Origin: Streptomyces sp. NBC_01476
GTDB lineage: Bacteria > Actinomycetota > Actinomycetes > Streptomycetales > Streptomycetaceae
Reading direction: 5' to 3'
Length of the DNA: 64,000 nt
Assembly: GCF_036227265.1 (NCBI RefSeq)
Contig: NZ_CP109446.1
Span: 1,091,501 to 1,155,500 of the forward strand
Shown here one piece after another: positions 1 through 8,065 of the stretch. Position 1 is the first letter of the stretch. Each line of letters starts with the position of its first letter. The notes beneath the pieces are model-generated. The model saw only the letters and a list, made by a program, of their open reading frames with translations, was not told the origin of the DNA and ran no database searches. The position numbers and the translations under genes are program-made.

Positions 1-1376
1 TCACCACGGGACAGGCGTATGTGATGCAGTCCAACGGCGGCACCGCCACCTTCGGCAAGGCCGCCGAGAAGGCCGCCGCGACGCTGCTGTCCGGGCCGGC
101 CGGCGGGGTGACGGCGGGCGCGCGGATCAGCGCGATGTACGGCATCGACAAGGTGATCACCTTCGACATGGGCGGCACGTCCTGCGATGTGGCGCTGATC
201 GAGGGCGGCCGGCCGCGGCTCGGTCACGGCGGTCTTATCGGCGGGCGGCAGGTCGGCCTGACCGCGCTGGAGATCGACACCGTCTCGGCCGGCGGCGGCA
301 CACTCGCCTCCGTCGACGCCCAGGGGGTGCTCAAGGTCGGCCCGGACAGCGCCGGTTCTGTGCCCGGGCCGGCCTGTTACGGCGGCGGCGGGACGCGGCC
401 CACCGTCACCGACGCCAATCTCGCCCTCGGCTACTTCAGCGAGCGGTCCCGGCTCGGCGGTTCGCTCGCACTGGACACCGGCGCCGCGCTGGCCGCGCTG
501 CGCGAGCATGTCGCACGCCCGCTCGGGCTCGACCCGCAGGACGCCGCCCGCGGCATCGTCGACGTGGTCAACACCCAGATGCAGGAGGCGATCAAGGGCA
601 TCTCCACCATGCACGGCTACGACCTGCGGGACTTCGTCCTGGTCGCGTTCGGCGGCGCCGGTCCTGTGCACGCCGCGGCGCTCGCCGCCGAACTCCACAT
701 GGCCGGCGTCATCGTGCCCGCGCACCCCGGTGTGTTCTCCGCGCTGGGACTGCTGATGGCCGACGTGCAGCACGACCACGTACGCTCCCGGCTCGATCCG
801 CTGGCCGGGCTGCGGCCGGCCCGGGTCCGTGCGGTCTTCGACGAACTGGCGGCGACCGCCACCGCCGAACTGCGCGCCGAGGGCTTCGACCCGGCGGCGA
901 TCGAGATCGACCGCGCCCTCGACATCCGCTACGCGGGCCAGGGGTACGAGGTGACCGTGCCGGTCCCCGCGGACGCGCTCGACGCCGGCGACCTCGACAT
1001 CGTCCGCAAGGCCTTCGACGACGAGCACCTGGAGCGCTTCGGGCACGCCGCCCTGGGCGAGGCCGCCGAGATCGTCTCCTACCGGGTCACCGGCCGCGGC
1101 CTGGTGCCGCCGGTCCGGCTGCCGCAGTACGCGCCGGCCGGCACGCCCCTGGCCGCCGCCGAGGTGGAACGGCGGCCGGTGCGCTTCGGCGCCGAACTGC
1201 TGGACTGCCCGGTCTACGCCCGTGAACGCCTCGACGTGGGAACGGTGTTCACCGGCCCCGCCGTCATCGATCAGGAGGACACCACCGTGGTCGTACTGCC
1301 CGGCCAGCAGGTCACCGTCGACCAGTGGCTCAACTTGTTCCTGGCCCCGGCCGCCCCTGAGGGGGACCCGCGATGA
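1..1376 (+). CDS. hyuA: Hydantoinase/oxoprolinase subunit A, 3' part (5' end outside window)
   Basis: C-terminal part of the large subunit of the hydantoinase/5-oxoprolinase family. With subunit B, this actin-fold ATPase opens cyclic amides, or in relatives carboxylates ketones, at the expense of ATP. The frame is open from base 3, before the first possible internal start at 21, so the gene enters from outside and its N-terminal domain is missing. Visible are the nucleotide-binding motif DMGGTSCD (about 166-189) and FGGAGPVHA (about 650-675). The stop overlaps the start of subunit B by 4 bases (ATGA), indicating translational coupling. The substrate cannot be read from the sequence. Confidence 0.9.
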   Translation, partial: TTGQAYVMQSNGGTATFGKAAEKAAATLLSGPAGGVTAGARISAMYGIDKVITFDMGGTSCDVALIEGGRPRLGHGGLIGGRQVGLTALEIDTVSAGGGTLASVDAQGVLKVGPDSAGSVPGPACYGGGGTRPTVTDANLALGYFSERSRLGGSLALDTGAALAALREHVARPLGLDPQDAARGIVDVVNTQMQEAIKGISTMHGYDLRDFVLVAFGGAGPVHAAALAAELHMAGVIVPAHPGVFSALGLLMADVQHDHVRSRLDPLAGLRPARVRAVFDELAATATAELRAEGFDPAAIEIDRALDIRYAGQGYEVTVPVPADALDAGDLDIVRKAFDDEHLERFGHAALGEAAEIVSYRVTGRGLVPPVRLPQYAPAGTPLAAAEVERRPVRFGAELLDCPVYARERLDVGTVFTGPAVIDQEDTTVVVLPGQQVTVDQWLNLFLAPAAPEGDPR

Positions 1377-3166
1377 GTACCGACCCGATCACCTTCCAGG
1401 TGCTGCGCGCCCGGCTGTCCGGGGTGGTGCAGGAGATGCAGTTCGCCCTCTTCCGGACCGGCTTCTCCACCATCATCCGGGAGTCCCAGGACGCCTCGTG
1501 CGCGCTGCTCGACCCGGCCGGCAAGGTCGTCGCCCAGCATGTCGTCCTGCCGCTGCACATCGGCGCCTTCCCGGCCTGCGCCGCCGCGGTGCTGGCCGAG
1601 TACGGCGAAGGGCTGCGGCCAGGGGACGCGTACCTGATCAACCACACCTACGAGGGCGCCAGCCCGCACGCGCCGGACTTCTTCATCATCTGCCCGGTCT
1701 TCACCGACGGTGAACTGCTCGGCTTCGCCGCCAGCATGGCCCACAAGGGCGACATCGGCGGCCCGGTGCCGGGCAGTTGCTCGGCGCGGGCGACCGAGAT
1801 CTACAACGAGGGACTGCACCTGCCCGCCGTCCGCTACCAGCGCGGCTACCGGACGGTCCGCGAGCTGGAGCGGATCGTCGCCGCCAACAGCCGTACGCCC
1901 GAGGTGGTGGTCGGCGACATGCGCGGCCAGCTCGGCGCGGTGCGCCTCGGTGAGCGCCGGCTGCGGGAGATCGCCGCCAAGCACGGCCTGGCCGGACTGC
2001 GGGAGTACTTCGGCGAGTTGCTGCACATCTCGCAGGCCCGGGTGCGGGCCGCGTTCGCCGGCTGGCCGGACGGCGTGGCCACTGCGGAGCGCTTCGTGGA
2101 CGACGACGGGATCGACCTGGAGCGCTCCTTCCGGATCGCGGTGACGGTGCGCAAGAGCGGTGACCGGCTCGCCTTCGACTTCACCGGCAGCGACGACCAG
2201 ACGGCCGGTCCGGCGAACATCAGGCCGCCGCTGCTCCGCGCCGCCTGCGCCTATGTGGTGATCTCGCTGCTCGGCACCGACACCTACGTCAACTCCGGGC
2301 TGCTGGACTCCCTGGAGCTGATCACCCGCCCCGGCAGTGTGGTCGACCCGCGCTTCCCGGCGGCGGTGAACACCTACAACCCCACTGTGCACGCGGTGGT
2401 GGACGCGGTCTTCGACGCGATGAGCCGGCTGGTGCCGGGCCGGGGCCGGGCGGACGGCTGCGCCAGCCGGTCCTTCGTGATGAGCGGCGGCCATGTGCCC
2501 GGCACCCGCGCCTACGTCCAGTACGAGCTCTTCGGCGGCGGCACCGGGGCGCGCCCCGACCACGACGGGGTCTCCGGCTCCTCGGTGAACCACACCAACG
2601 GCAAGATCGCGCCGATCGAGATCGTGGAGAGCGAGTACGCGACCCGGGTGGTGCGCTGCGAGCTGATCCCGGACTCGGCCGGCGCCGGGCGGCAGCGCGG
2701 GGGCCTGGGCATCCGGCGCGAGTACGAGGTGCTGGAGCCGGCCCGGTTCTCGCTGCGCTCCACCCGGCACAAGATCGCCCCGCTGGGGGTAAACGGCGGC
2801 GGGGACGGCCGGATCGGCCGGCTGACCGTCAACCCGGGCACCGACCGGGAGCGGGTGCTGCCGTCCCGTTACGCGGATCTGCCGCTGGCCCCGGGCGACC
2901 GCTTCGTGCTGGAGACGCCCGGCGGCGGCGGTTTCGGCTCCCCGCTGGAGCGCGATCCGCTGCTGGTGCTCGCCGACGTCCGGGCGGGTTACGTCTCGCC
3001 GGAGGGCGCGGCGGCCGACTACGGGGTGGCGCTGCGCCCGGGCACCGCGCCAGGCGGCCGGCCGGAACTGGACGAGGAGGCCACCGCGCGGCTGCGGGCG
3101 GCGTCGCGCGCACGGGCGGACGGCGGAGCGGCCGGCGCCGCGGGCAGGACGGAGGTGACGGCATGA
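1373..3166 (+). CDS. hyuB: Hydantoinase/oxoprolinase subunit B
   Basis: 597-residue small-subunit partner of HyuA, close to the usual family length. It starts MSTDPITFQVLRARL, typical of HyuB, and contains conserved blocks such as SMAHKGDIGGPVPGS and ETPGGGGFGSPLERD near the C-terminus. The last 60 or so residues are Ala/Arg-rich and look like a lineage-specific tail. The start is fixed by the ATGA overlap with hyuA, and the stop overlaps the next gene in the same way. The A+B pair followed by a dehydrogenase and a bicupin suggests catabolism of a cyclic or aromatic compound (inference). The enzyme could equally be an acetophenone-carboxylase-like ATP-dependent carboxylase. Confidence 0.9.
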   Translation: MSTDPITFQVLRARLSGVVQEMQFALFRTGFSTIIRESQDASCALLDPAGKVVAQHVVLPLHIGAFPACAAAVLAEYGEGLRPGDAYLINHTYEGASPHAPDFFIICPVFTDGELLGFAASMAHKGDIGGPVPGSCSARATEIYNEGLHLPAVRYQRGYRTVRELERIVAANSRTPEVVVGDMRGQLGAVRLGERRLREIAAKHGLAGLREYFGELLHISQARVRAAFAGWPDGVATAERFVDDDGIDLERSFRIAVTVRKSGDRLAFDFTGSDDQTAGPANIRPPLLRAACAYVVISLLGTDTYVNSGLLDSLELITRPGSVVDPRFPAAVNTYNPTVHAVVDAVFDAMSRLVPGRGRADGCASRSFVMSGGHVPGTRAYVQYELFGGGTGARPDHDGVSGSSVNHTNGKIAPIEIVESEYATRVVRCELIPDSAGAGRQRGGLGIRREYEVLEPARFSLRSTRHKIAPLGVNGGGDGRIGRLTVNPGTDRERVLPSRYADLPLAPGDRFVLETPGGGGFGSPLERDPLLVLADVRAGYVSPEGAAADYGVALRPGTAPGGRPELDEEATARLRAASRARADGGAAGAAGRTEVTA

Positions 3167-3918
3167 CGCTCGACGGAAAGGTGGCCCTGGTCACCGGGGC
3201 AGGACGCAATGTCGGCGCGGCCATCGCGCTGCGGCTGGCCCGGGAGGGCGCGAAGGTCGCGGTGGTGGACCTGGACCGGGAGCGGGCCGGGCTCACCGTG
3301 AAGGCCATCGGGGAGGAAGTGCCGGGCGCGGCGGCCGCCTTCGTCTGTGACGTCTCCGAACGCGCCGCGGTGGAGCGGCTGGTGACCGAGGTGGTGGAAC
3401 GCCTCGGCGGCATCGACATCCTGGTCAACAACGTGGCGGTCACCGACCGGGGCGCGACCGTACTCGATCTGGCCGAGGAGGAGTGGGACCGGGTGCTGAA
3501 GGTGACGCTCACCAGTGTCTTCCTGGTCACCAAGTACGCGGGACGGCAGATGGTCGCGCAGGGCAGGGGCGGCGCGGTGGTCAACATCGGCTCCACCTCG
3601 GGCTACCGGGCCCGGCCCAACGCGCTGGCCTACCCGGCCGCCAAGGCCGCGGTCATCAACGTCACCCGGTCGATGGCCGCGCAACTGGCGCCGCACGGCA
3701 TCCGGGTCAACTCGGTCACCCCCAACAAGGTGGGCTCCCCGGTCGGCCGGGACGAGGAGCCGCCCGACCGGCCCCGCAAGGGCAACATGCTGGGGCGCGG
3801 CGGCCGGCCCGACGACATCGCCGCCGCGGTCTTCTTCCTCGCCTCCCAGGACGCCGGCTTCATCACCTCCACCGACCTGGTGGTGGACGGCGGCGTGCTC
3901 AACGGGGTCATGGACTGA
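3163..3918 (+). CDS. Short-chain dehydrogenase/reductase (SDR)
   Basis: 251-residue classical SDR with a Rossmann fold. The nucleotide-binding motif is TGAGRNVG, with Asn where TGxxxGIG proteins have Gly. The NNAG motif is NNVA, and the catalytic set is Ser in GSTSGY plus YPAAK. The C-terminus (VVDGGVLNGVMD) is typical. An acidic residue after beta-2 (VVDLD) favours NAD over NADP. The ATGA overlap with hyuB puts it in the same operon, where it probably oxidises or reduces an alcohol/ketone intermediate. The substrate is unknown. Confidence 0.9.
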   Translation: MTLDGKVALVTGAGRNVGAAIALRLAREGAKVAVVDLDRERAGLTVKAIGEEVPGAAAAFVCDVSERAAVERLVTEVVERLGGIDILVNNVAVTDRGATVLDLAEEEWDRVLKVTLTSVFLVTKYAGRQMVAQGRGGAVVNIGSTSGYRARPNALAYPAAKAAVINVTRSMAAQLAPHGIRVNSVTPNKVGSPVGRDEEPPDRPRKGNMLGRGGRPDDIAAAVFFLASQDAGFITSTDLVVDGGVLNGVMD

Positions 3919-4053
3919 GCCGCCGCGGCACCCCGCCGCTCCGTCCGGGTCCGCCCGGCTCTGTCCCCCGCCCCGCCCTCCGCACCGCCCCGTCCGTCCC
4001 GCCCTGTCCACTCAACCCGTCCGTACCGCAGTGCCCGAAAGCGAGGCGTTCGC

Positions 4054-5061
4054 ATGTCAGACCGGAAACGGGTCTTCCTGCGCGGAATCAGCTCGGAGTC
4101 GTACGGCCTCAAGGAGTTCCGGCGGGCCCAGCTGGCCGCCGCGCGGGTCCGTGACGACTCGGTGGTGGTGGCGACCGGCACCGGGGCCGGCTACTCCAGC
4201 GACCACCGCGATGCCGCCGACGTCCGCTGGCGGCTGGCCCCCGGCGACGAGGAGTTCCTCACCCAGACCCTGCAGGTCCACTTCGTCGAACTCCCGCCGC
4301 ACAGCGAGAACCAGGGCCACGGCCACCAGAACGAGGCCGCGTTCTACATCCTCGAAGGCGCCGGCTACGAGATCCACGACGGGCTGCGCTACGACTGGCG
4401 CGCCGGCGACCTGGCCTTCGTGCACACCGACTCGGTGCACCAGCACGTCAACCCCTATGAGGAAAAGGCGGTCTGTCTGGTCGTCAAGGCCAAGACGACC
4501 TGGATGTTCCTCGGGCTGCTGCAGCAGGGCCGGGGCGGACCGGTCGAGCGGCCCGAGGAGTTCGGCGAGCGGGAGGACTGGTCGCTGATCTGGACCGAGG
4601 GGGTACGGGAGCGCAAGAAGATCGTCCGGCCGGAGGACTGCGCCTGGCAGGACACCCCGCTGGGCCGGGTACGGGTGCGCAACAGCCCGGCGCACACCGG
4701 GCACCGGCAGTTCAGTGTCGACGTCTTCGAGCTCGACGTCCCGGCGGGCAGCCGCTCAGGACGGCACTGGAAGATGGCCGACGAGGTCCTCTACGTACTG
4801 GACGGCGCCGGCTACTCGCTGCACTGGGAGGTGCAGGAGGAGATCGCCGACCGCTACCACGCCCGGATCGCCCGCACCCCGACCCGGCACGACATCACCA
4901 AGGGCGACACCCTCTACGTCCCGCAGAACACCGTCGCCCAGCACTTCGCCGCGGACGGCACGCCGCTGCGGCTGCTCTCCGCGCAGAACCGCCTCTTCAA
5001 GCACCTCGGGTACGACCGGGTGCACTACTTCGAACCGGCTCCGCCCCAGGGCGCGTCCTGA
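4054..5061 (+). CDS. Bicupin protein (gentisate-dioxygenase-like)
   Basis: 335 residues with two cupin barrels. The first barrel (about residues 80-150) has a full metal site, GHGHQNEAAFYILEG, followed by HTDSVHQH. The second (about 225-320) keeps only part of it (RHWKMADEVLYVLDG), so probably one barrel binds metal. This layout resembles ring-cleaving bicupins such as gentisate 1,2-dioxygenase, although a non-catalytic or other oxygenase role is possible. It lies 135 bases after the SDR on the same strand. A purine-rich GCGAGGCG precedes the ATG. It is likely part of the same catabolic set. Confidence 0.8.
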   Translation: MSDRKRVFLRGISSESYGLKEFRRAQLAAARVRDDSVVVATGTGAGYSSDHRDAADVRWRLAPGDEEFLTQTLQVHFVELPPHSENQGHGHQNEAAFYILEGAGYEIHDGLRYDWRAGDLAFVHTDSVHQHVNPYEEKAVCLVVKAKTTWMFLGLLQQGRGGPVERPEEFGEREDWSLIWTEGVRERKKIVRPEDCAWQDTPLGRVRVRNSPAHTGHRQFSVDVFELDVPAGSRSGRHWKMADEVLYVLDGAGYSLHWEVQEEIADRYHARIARTPTRHDITKGDTLYVPQNTVAQHFAADGTPLRLLSAQNRLFKHLGYDRVHYFEPAPPQGAS

Positions 5062-5115
5062 TCCGGAAGGCCCGCTTTTCACAAGCGCTCAATCGCCGGT
5101 TTCCCGGCCGAAAGG

Positions 5116-5134
5116 GTTGCTTAGGGCACCCTTA
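5116..5134. promoter_or_regulatory. Candidate DmdR/IdeR iron box upstream of efeO
   Basis: GTTGCTTAGGGCACCCTTA matches the actinobacterial iron-box consensus TTAGGTTAGGCTAACCTAA at 12 of 19 positions by eye. The right-hand 14 bases (TTAGGGCACCCTTA) are the best part. It lies about 130 bases before the efeO start, where an iron-dependent repressor would be expected to act. The left half is weak, so this is a candidate only. Confidence 0.5.
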
Positions 5135-5262
5135 CAGTGTCGGTCGGGTGAACTGCGGGGGAATTGTGTTTCCCGGCCTCCGTGCAGGTGGGTGCGTGTA
5201 CCAACAGGTGCTTAGCATGAGCGGCACCCACGATCCACCGCACGGAAATCCGGAGGTCCGGT

Positions 5263-6609
5263 GTGTCCGCCGAACCCGACACCGAACCCGACACCGAACC
5301 CGCCGACGGGACCGACAGCGAGCCGGCGGCCGGCAGCGCCGCCGGCTCCCCCGCCGAGGCTCCGTCCGATCCCGCCCCAGAAGCCGGCGGCATAGCCGCG
5401 GCGCACCCGCGCCGCCGCGCCCGCGGCCGGCAAGTGGCCGCCGTCGCGGTCGTCGTCGCCGCCGCGGTCACCGGCGGAGTGCTCGCCGCGAACAGCGGGG
5501 GCTCCGCCACCCGGCACACCGCGGCCGCCGCCTCCGACGGCCTCGCCCACACCTCCGTCGAGGTCTCGCCGAGCCTGTGCGGCAAGGGCTGGGTCGGTCC
5601 GCACGCCGGCACCCAGGCATTCGACCTGTTCAACCCCGCAGCGAGCGCCACCGAGGTCTATCTGACCGATCCGAGGTCGGGCCGGATCTTCTCCGAGGTG
5701 GAGGGCCTGGCGCCCGGCACCACCCGGACCATGGTGGTGGACCTCGGCAGCGGCACCTACGCCTTCAAGTGCGTGCAGGAGGACACCGACGCGGTCACCG
5801 GACCGACGGTGACCGTACCGGGCTCCGTGCCGCAGGGCCCCGCCACCTTGCCGGTCACCGAGCACGACCTGATCCCGCCGACACTGGACTACCAGAAGTG
5901 GGTGGGCGAGCGGGTCGCCGAACTGGCCGGCCGCGCGGGCACGCTGAAGAAGGACATCGACAACGGCGACCTCACCGCGGCCCGCCGCGACTGGCTCACC
6001 GCGCACCTGGTCTACGAGCGGATGGGCGCCGCGTACGACACCTTCGGCGACGCGGACGGCGCGATCAACGGCACCGTCTCCCGGGACCCGGACGCGGTCA
6101 AGGACCCGGACTTCACCGGCTTCCACCGGATCGAGTACGGGCTGTGGCACGGCGAGTCCGCCACGTCGCTCAGCGGCCCGGCGGCCCGGCTGGTCAAGGA
6201 CGTCGGCGCGCTGCGCGCGGCCTGGCCGCAGGAGCGGATGGACCCGGCGAACATGGGCCTGCGCGCCCACGAGATCATCGAGAACGCCGAGCAGTTCGAG
6301 CTGACCGGCCGCACCGACTACGGCAGCGGCAGCAACCTGGCCACCGCGCGGGCCAACATCGACGGCACCCGCGAGATCCTGGCCAAGCTCAACTCCCTGG
6401 TGGCGCCGCGCGATCCGGGTCTGGCCACGCTCAACGCGGCACTGGACCGGGCCGCGGCCGACCTGGACGCCCAGGACCACGGCGGCACCTGGACCCCCCT
6501 GACCGAGCTGACGCAGGCTCAGCGCGAGCGGATCAACGCCGACTTCGGCGATCTGCTGGAACAACTCGCCCCCGTGGCGTCGATCTTCGAAGTACGGAGG
6601 ACGGCATGA
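5263..6609 (+). CDS. efeO: Iron uptake protein EfeO
   Basis: 448 residues. EfeO is the extracytoplasmic component of the EfeUOB ferrous/ferric iron uptake system. A Pro/Ala/acidic N-terminus of about 50 residues is followed by one membrane or signal segment (about 56-77) without a lipobox Cys. Then come a cupredoxin-like domain (about 90-175) and an M75/imelysin domain (about 185-440) with the GFHRIEYGLW (GxHxxE) metal motif. The GTG start is chosen because CGGAGG lies 6 bases upstream. An ATGA overlap couples it to efeB. The permease gene efeU is not beside it. Confidence 0.9.
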   Translation: MSAEPDTEPDTEPADGTDSEPAAGSAAGSPAEAPSDPAPEAGGIAAAHPRRRARGRQVAAVAVVVAAAVTGGVLAANSGGSATRHTAAAASDGLAHTSVEVSPSLCGKGWVGPHAGTQAFDLFNPAASATEVYLTDPRSGRIFSEVEGLAPGTTRTMVVDLGSGTYAFKCVQEDTDAVTGPTVTVPGSVPQGPATLPVTEHDLIPPTLDYQKWVGERVAELAGRAGTLKKDIDNGDLTAARRDWLTAHLVYERMGAAYDTFGDADGAINGTVSRDPDAVKDPDFTGFHRIEYGLWHGESATSLSGPAARLVKDVGALRAAWPQERMDPANMGLRAHEIIENAEQFELTGRTDYGSGSNLATARANIDGTREILAKLNSLVAPRDPGLATLNAALDRAAADLDAQDHGGTWTPLTELTQAQRERINADFGDLLEQLAPVASIFEVRRTA

Positions 6610-7880
6610 CCGACACGCACGAGCCGACCGGCGCGGGCGATCTGCGGCGGCGCGGGTTCCTGCGCGGCGCCGCGCTGAGTGTGGGAGCGGTCGGCGCGGT
6701 CGCCGGCGGCGCCGCGGCCCTGGCCGGCGGCGGCACGGCCGCCGCGGCCACCCCGGCCCCCTCGGGCACCCCGGCCCGGCCGGCCGCGCCGGGCTTCCAC
6801 GGGGCCCACCAGGCGGGCATCGTGGAGCCGGTGACGCAGTCCACCGCCTTCCTCTCCTTCGACGTCACCGCGGCCGACCGGCGCGAGCTGACCGAGTTGC
6901 TGCACACCATCACCGAGCGGGCCCGTTTCCTGGCCACCGGCGGCACCCCCGCGGCGCTCGGCATCACCGACTCCCCCTCCGACAGCGGGACCCTCGGCCC
7001 GCGGGTGCCCGCCGACGGCCTGATGGTCACCGCGGGCGTCGGCGCGTCCCTCTTCGACGACCGGTTCGGTCTGGGGGACCGCAAGCCGCTGCGGCTGAGC
7101 ACCATGCCCGCCTTCGACGACGACGATCTGCAGCCGGCCTGGTGCCACGGCGACCTGAGCCTGCAGCTGAGCGCACCGCACGCCGACACGGTGCTGCACG
7201 CGGTCCGTGACATCGCCCGGCACACCCGCGGCGGCATGCAGGTGCGCTGGCGGATGGACGGCTTCACCAGCCCGCCGCGGCCCAGCGGAACCCCCCGCAA
7301 CCACATGGGTTTCAAGGACGGTACGTCCAATCCGGACGTCACCGACCCGGCGGTCGCCGACCGGCTGCTGTGGGTGACCGGCGGCGGCGAGCCGTCCTGG
7401 ACCACCGGTGGCTCGTACCAGGTGGTGCGGCTGATCCGGATGCTGGTGGAGTTCTGGGACCGGGTGTCCATCACCGAGCAGCAGCGGATGTTCGGCCGCG
7501 AGCGGGACACCGGTGCGCCGCTGGACGGCGCCCACGAGTTCGACACACCGAAGTTCGACCAGGACCCGACGGGCGACATCATCCCGCTGGACAGCCACAT
7601 CCGGGTGGCCAATCCGCGGACCGCCCAGAGCGCCGACTCCCGCCTGCTGCGCCGCGGTTACAACTACGACCGGGGGATGGACAGCAACGGCAACCTCGAC
7701 ATGGGGCTGATCTTCGTCTGCTATCAGCAGGATCTGGAGCGGCAGTTCGCCACCGTGCAGAAGCGGCTCGCCGGTGAGCCGCTGGTGGACTACATCTCGC
7801 CCTACGGCGGCGGCTACTTCTTCGCCCTGCCGGGGGTGCGCGACCGGTCCGACTGGCTCGGCAGCGCACTGCTCGCCTGA
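6606..7880 (+). CDS. efeB: Dyp-type peroxidase / deferrochelatase EfeB
   Basis: 424 residues. EfeB is a haem-dependent Dyp-type peroxidase exported by the Tat pathway. It is credited with iron oxidation or release of iron from haem in the EfeUOB system. The N-terminus has a twin-arginine motif (RRRGFLRG), a hydrophobic stretch and AAA. The Dyp signature is GFKDGTSNP (about residue 236), and further conserved blocks are IRVANPR and RRGYNYD near the C-terminus. The start is set by the 4-base overlap with efeO; the frame is open further upstream, but that extension is antisense-like noise across efeO. Confidence 0.92.
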   Translation: MTDTHEPTGAGDLRRRGFLRGAALSVGAVGAVAGGAAALAGGGTAAAATPAPSGTPARPAAPGFHGAHQAGIVEPVTQSTAFLSFDVTAADRRELTELLHTITERARFLATGGTPAALGITDSPSDSGTLGPRVPADGLMVTAGVGASLFDDRFGLGDRKPLRLSTMPAFDDDDLQPAWCHGDLSLQLSAPHADTVLHAVRDIARHTRGGMQVRWRMDGFTSPPRPSGTPRNHMGFKDGTSNPDVTDPAVADRLLWVTGGGEPSWTTGGSYQVVRLIRMLVEFWDRVSITEQQRMFGRERDTGAPLDGAHEFDTPKFDQDPTGDIIPLDSHIRVANPRTAQSADSRLLRRGYNYDRGMDSNGNLDMGLIFVCYQQDLERQFATVQKRLAGEPLVDYISPYGGGYFFALPGVRDRSDWLGSALLA

Positions 7881-7928
7881 CCACGCCTCGCTGCGAGCAA
7901 AGCGCAGGTCAAGACTTCCTCAGGATTC

Positions 7929-7961
7929 CCTGACCCGCTGTTCACCCCGTCGCCACCAACG
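7929..7961 (+). promoter_or_regulatory. Candidate PHO box (PhoP direct repeats)
   Basis: Three successive 11-base units read CCTGACCCGCT, GTTCACCCCGT and CGCCACCAACG. The middle unit matches the Streptomyces PhoP repeat core GTTCACC exactly; the flanking ones match 4 of 7 core bases. It lies about 105 bases before a secreted phosphoesterase, a typical phosphate-regulon gene. Spacing and position fit; binding is inferred. Confidence 0.45.
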
Positions 7962-8065
7962 TGCCTTTGTCATGTCGCGGTTCGCCAGAACGATCGCGTT
8001 CGACACCGTGCACGAATCCACAGCGGCACGAGTAAAGCGCCACTTAGCGGAGGCTGAGACCACAC

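Noticed and set aside
1271..2770. 499-residue open frame on the minus strand
   Set aside because: Antisense shadow of hyuB; composition follows codon positions of the real gene and shows no family motif.
5205..5223. Possible second iron box (AGGTGCTTAGCATGAGC)
   Set aside because: Only the left few bases match the consensus and symmetry is lacking.
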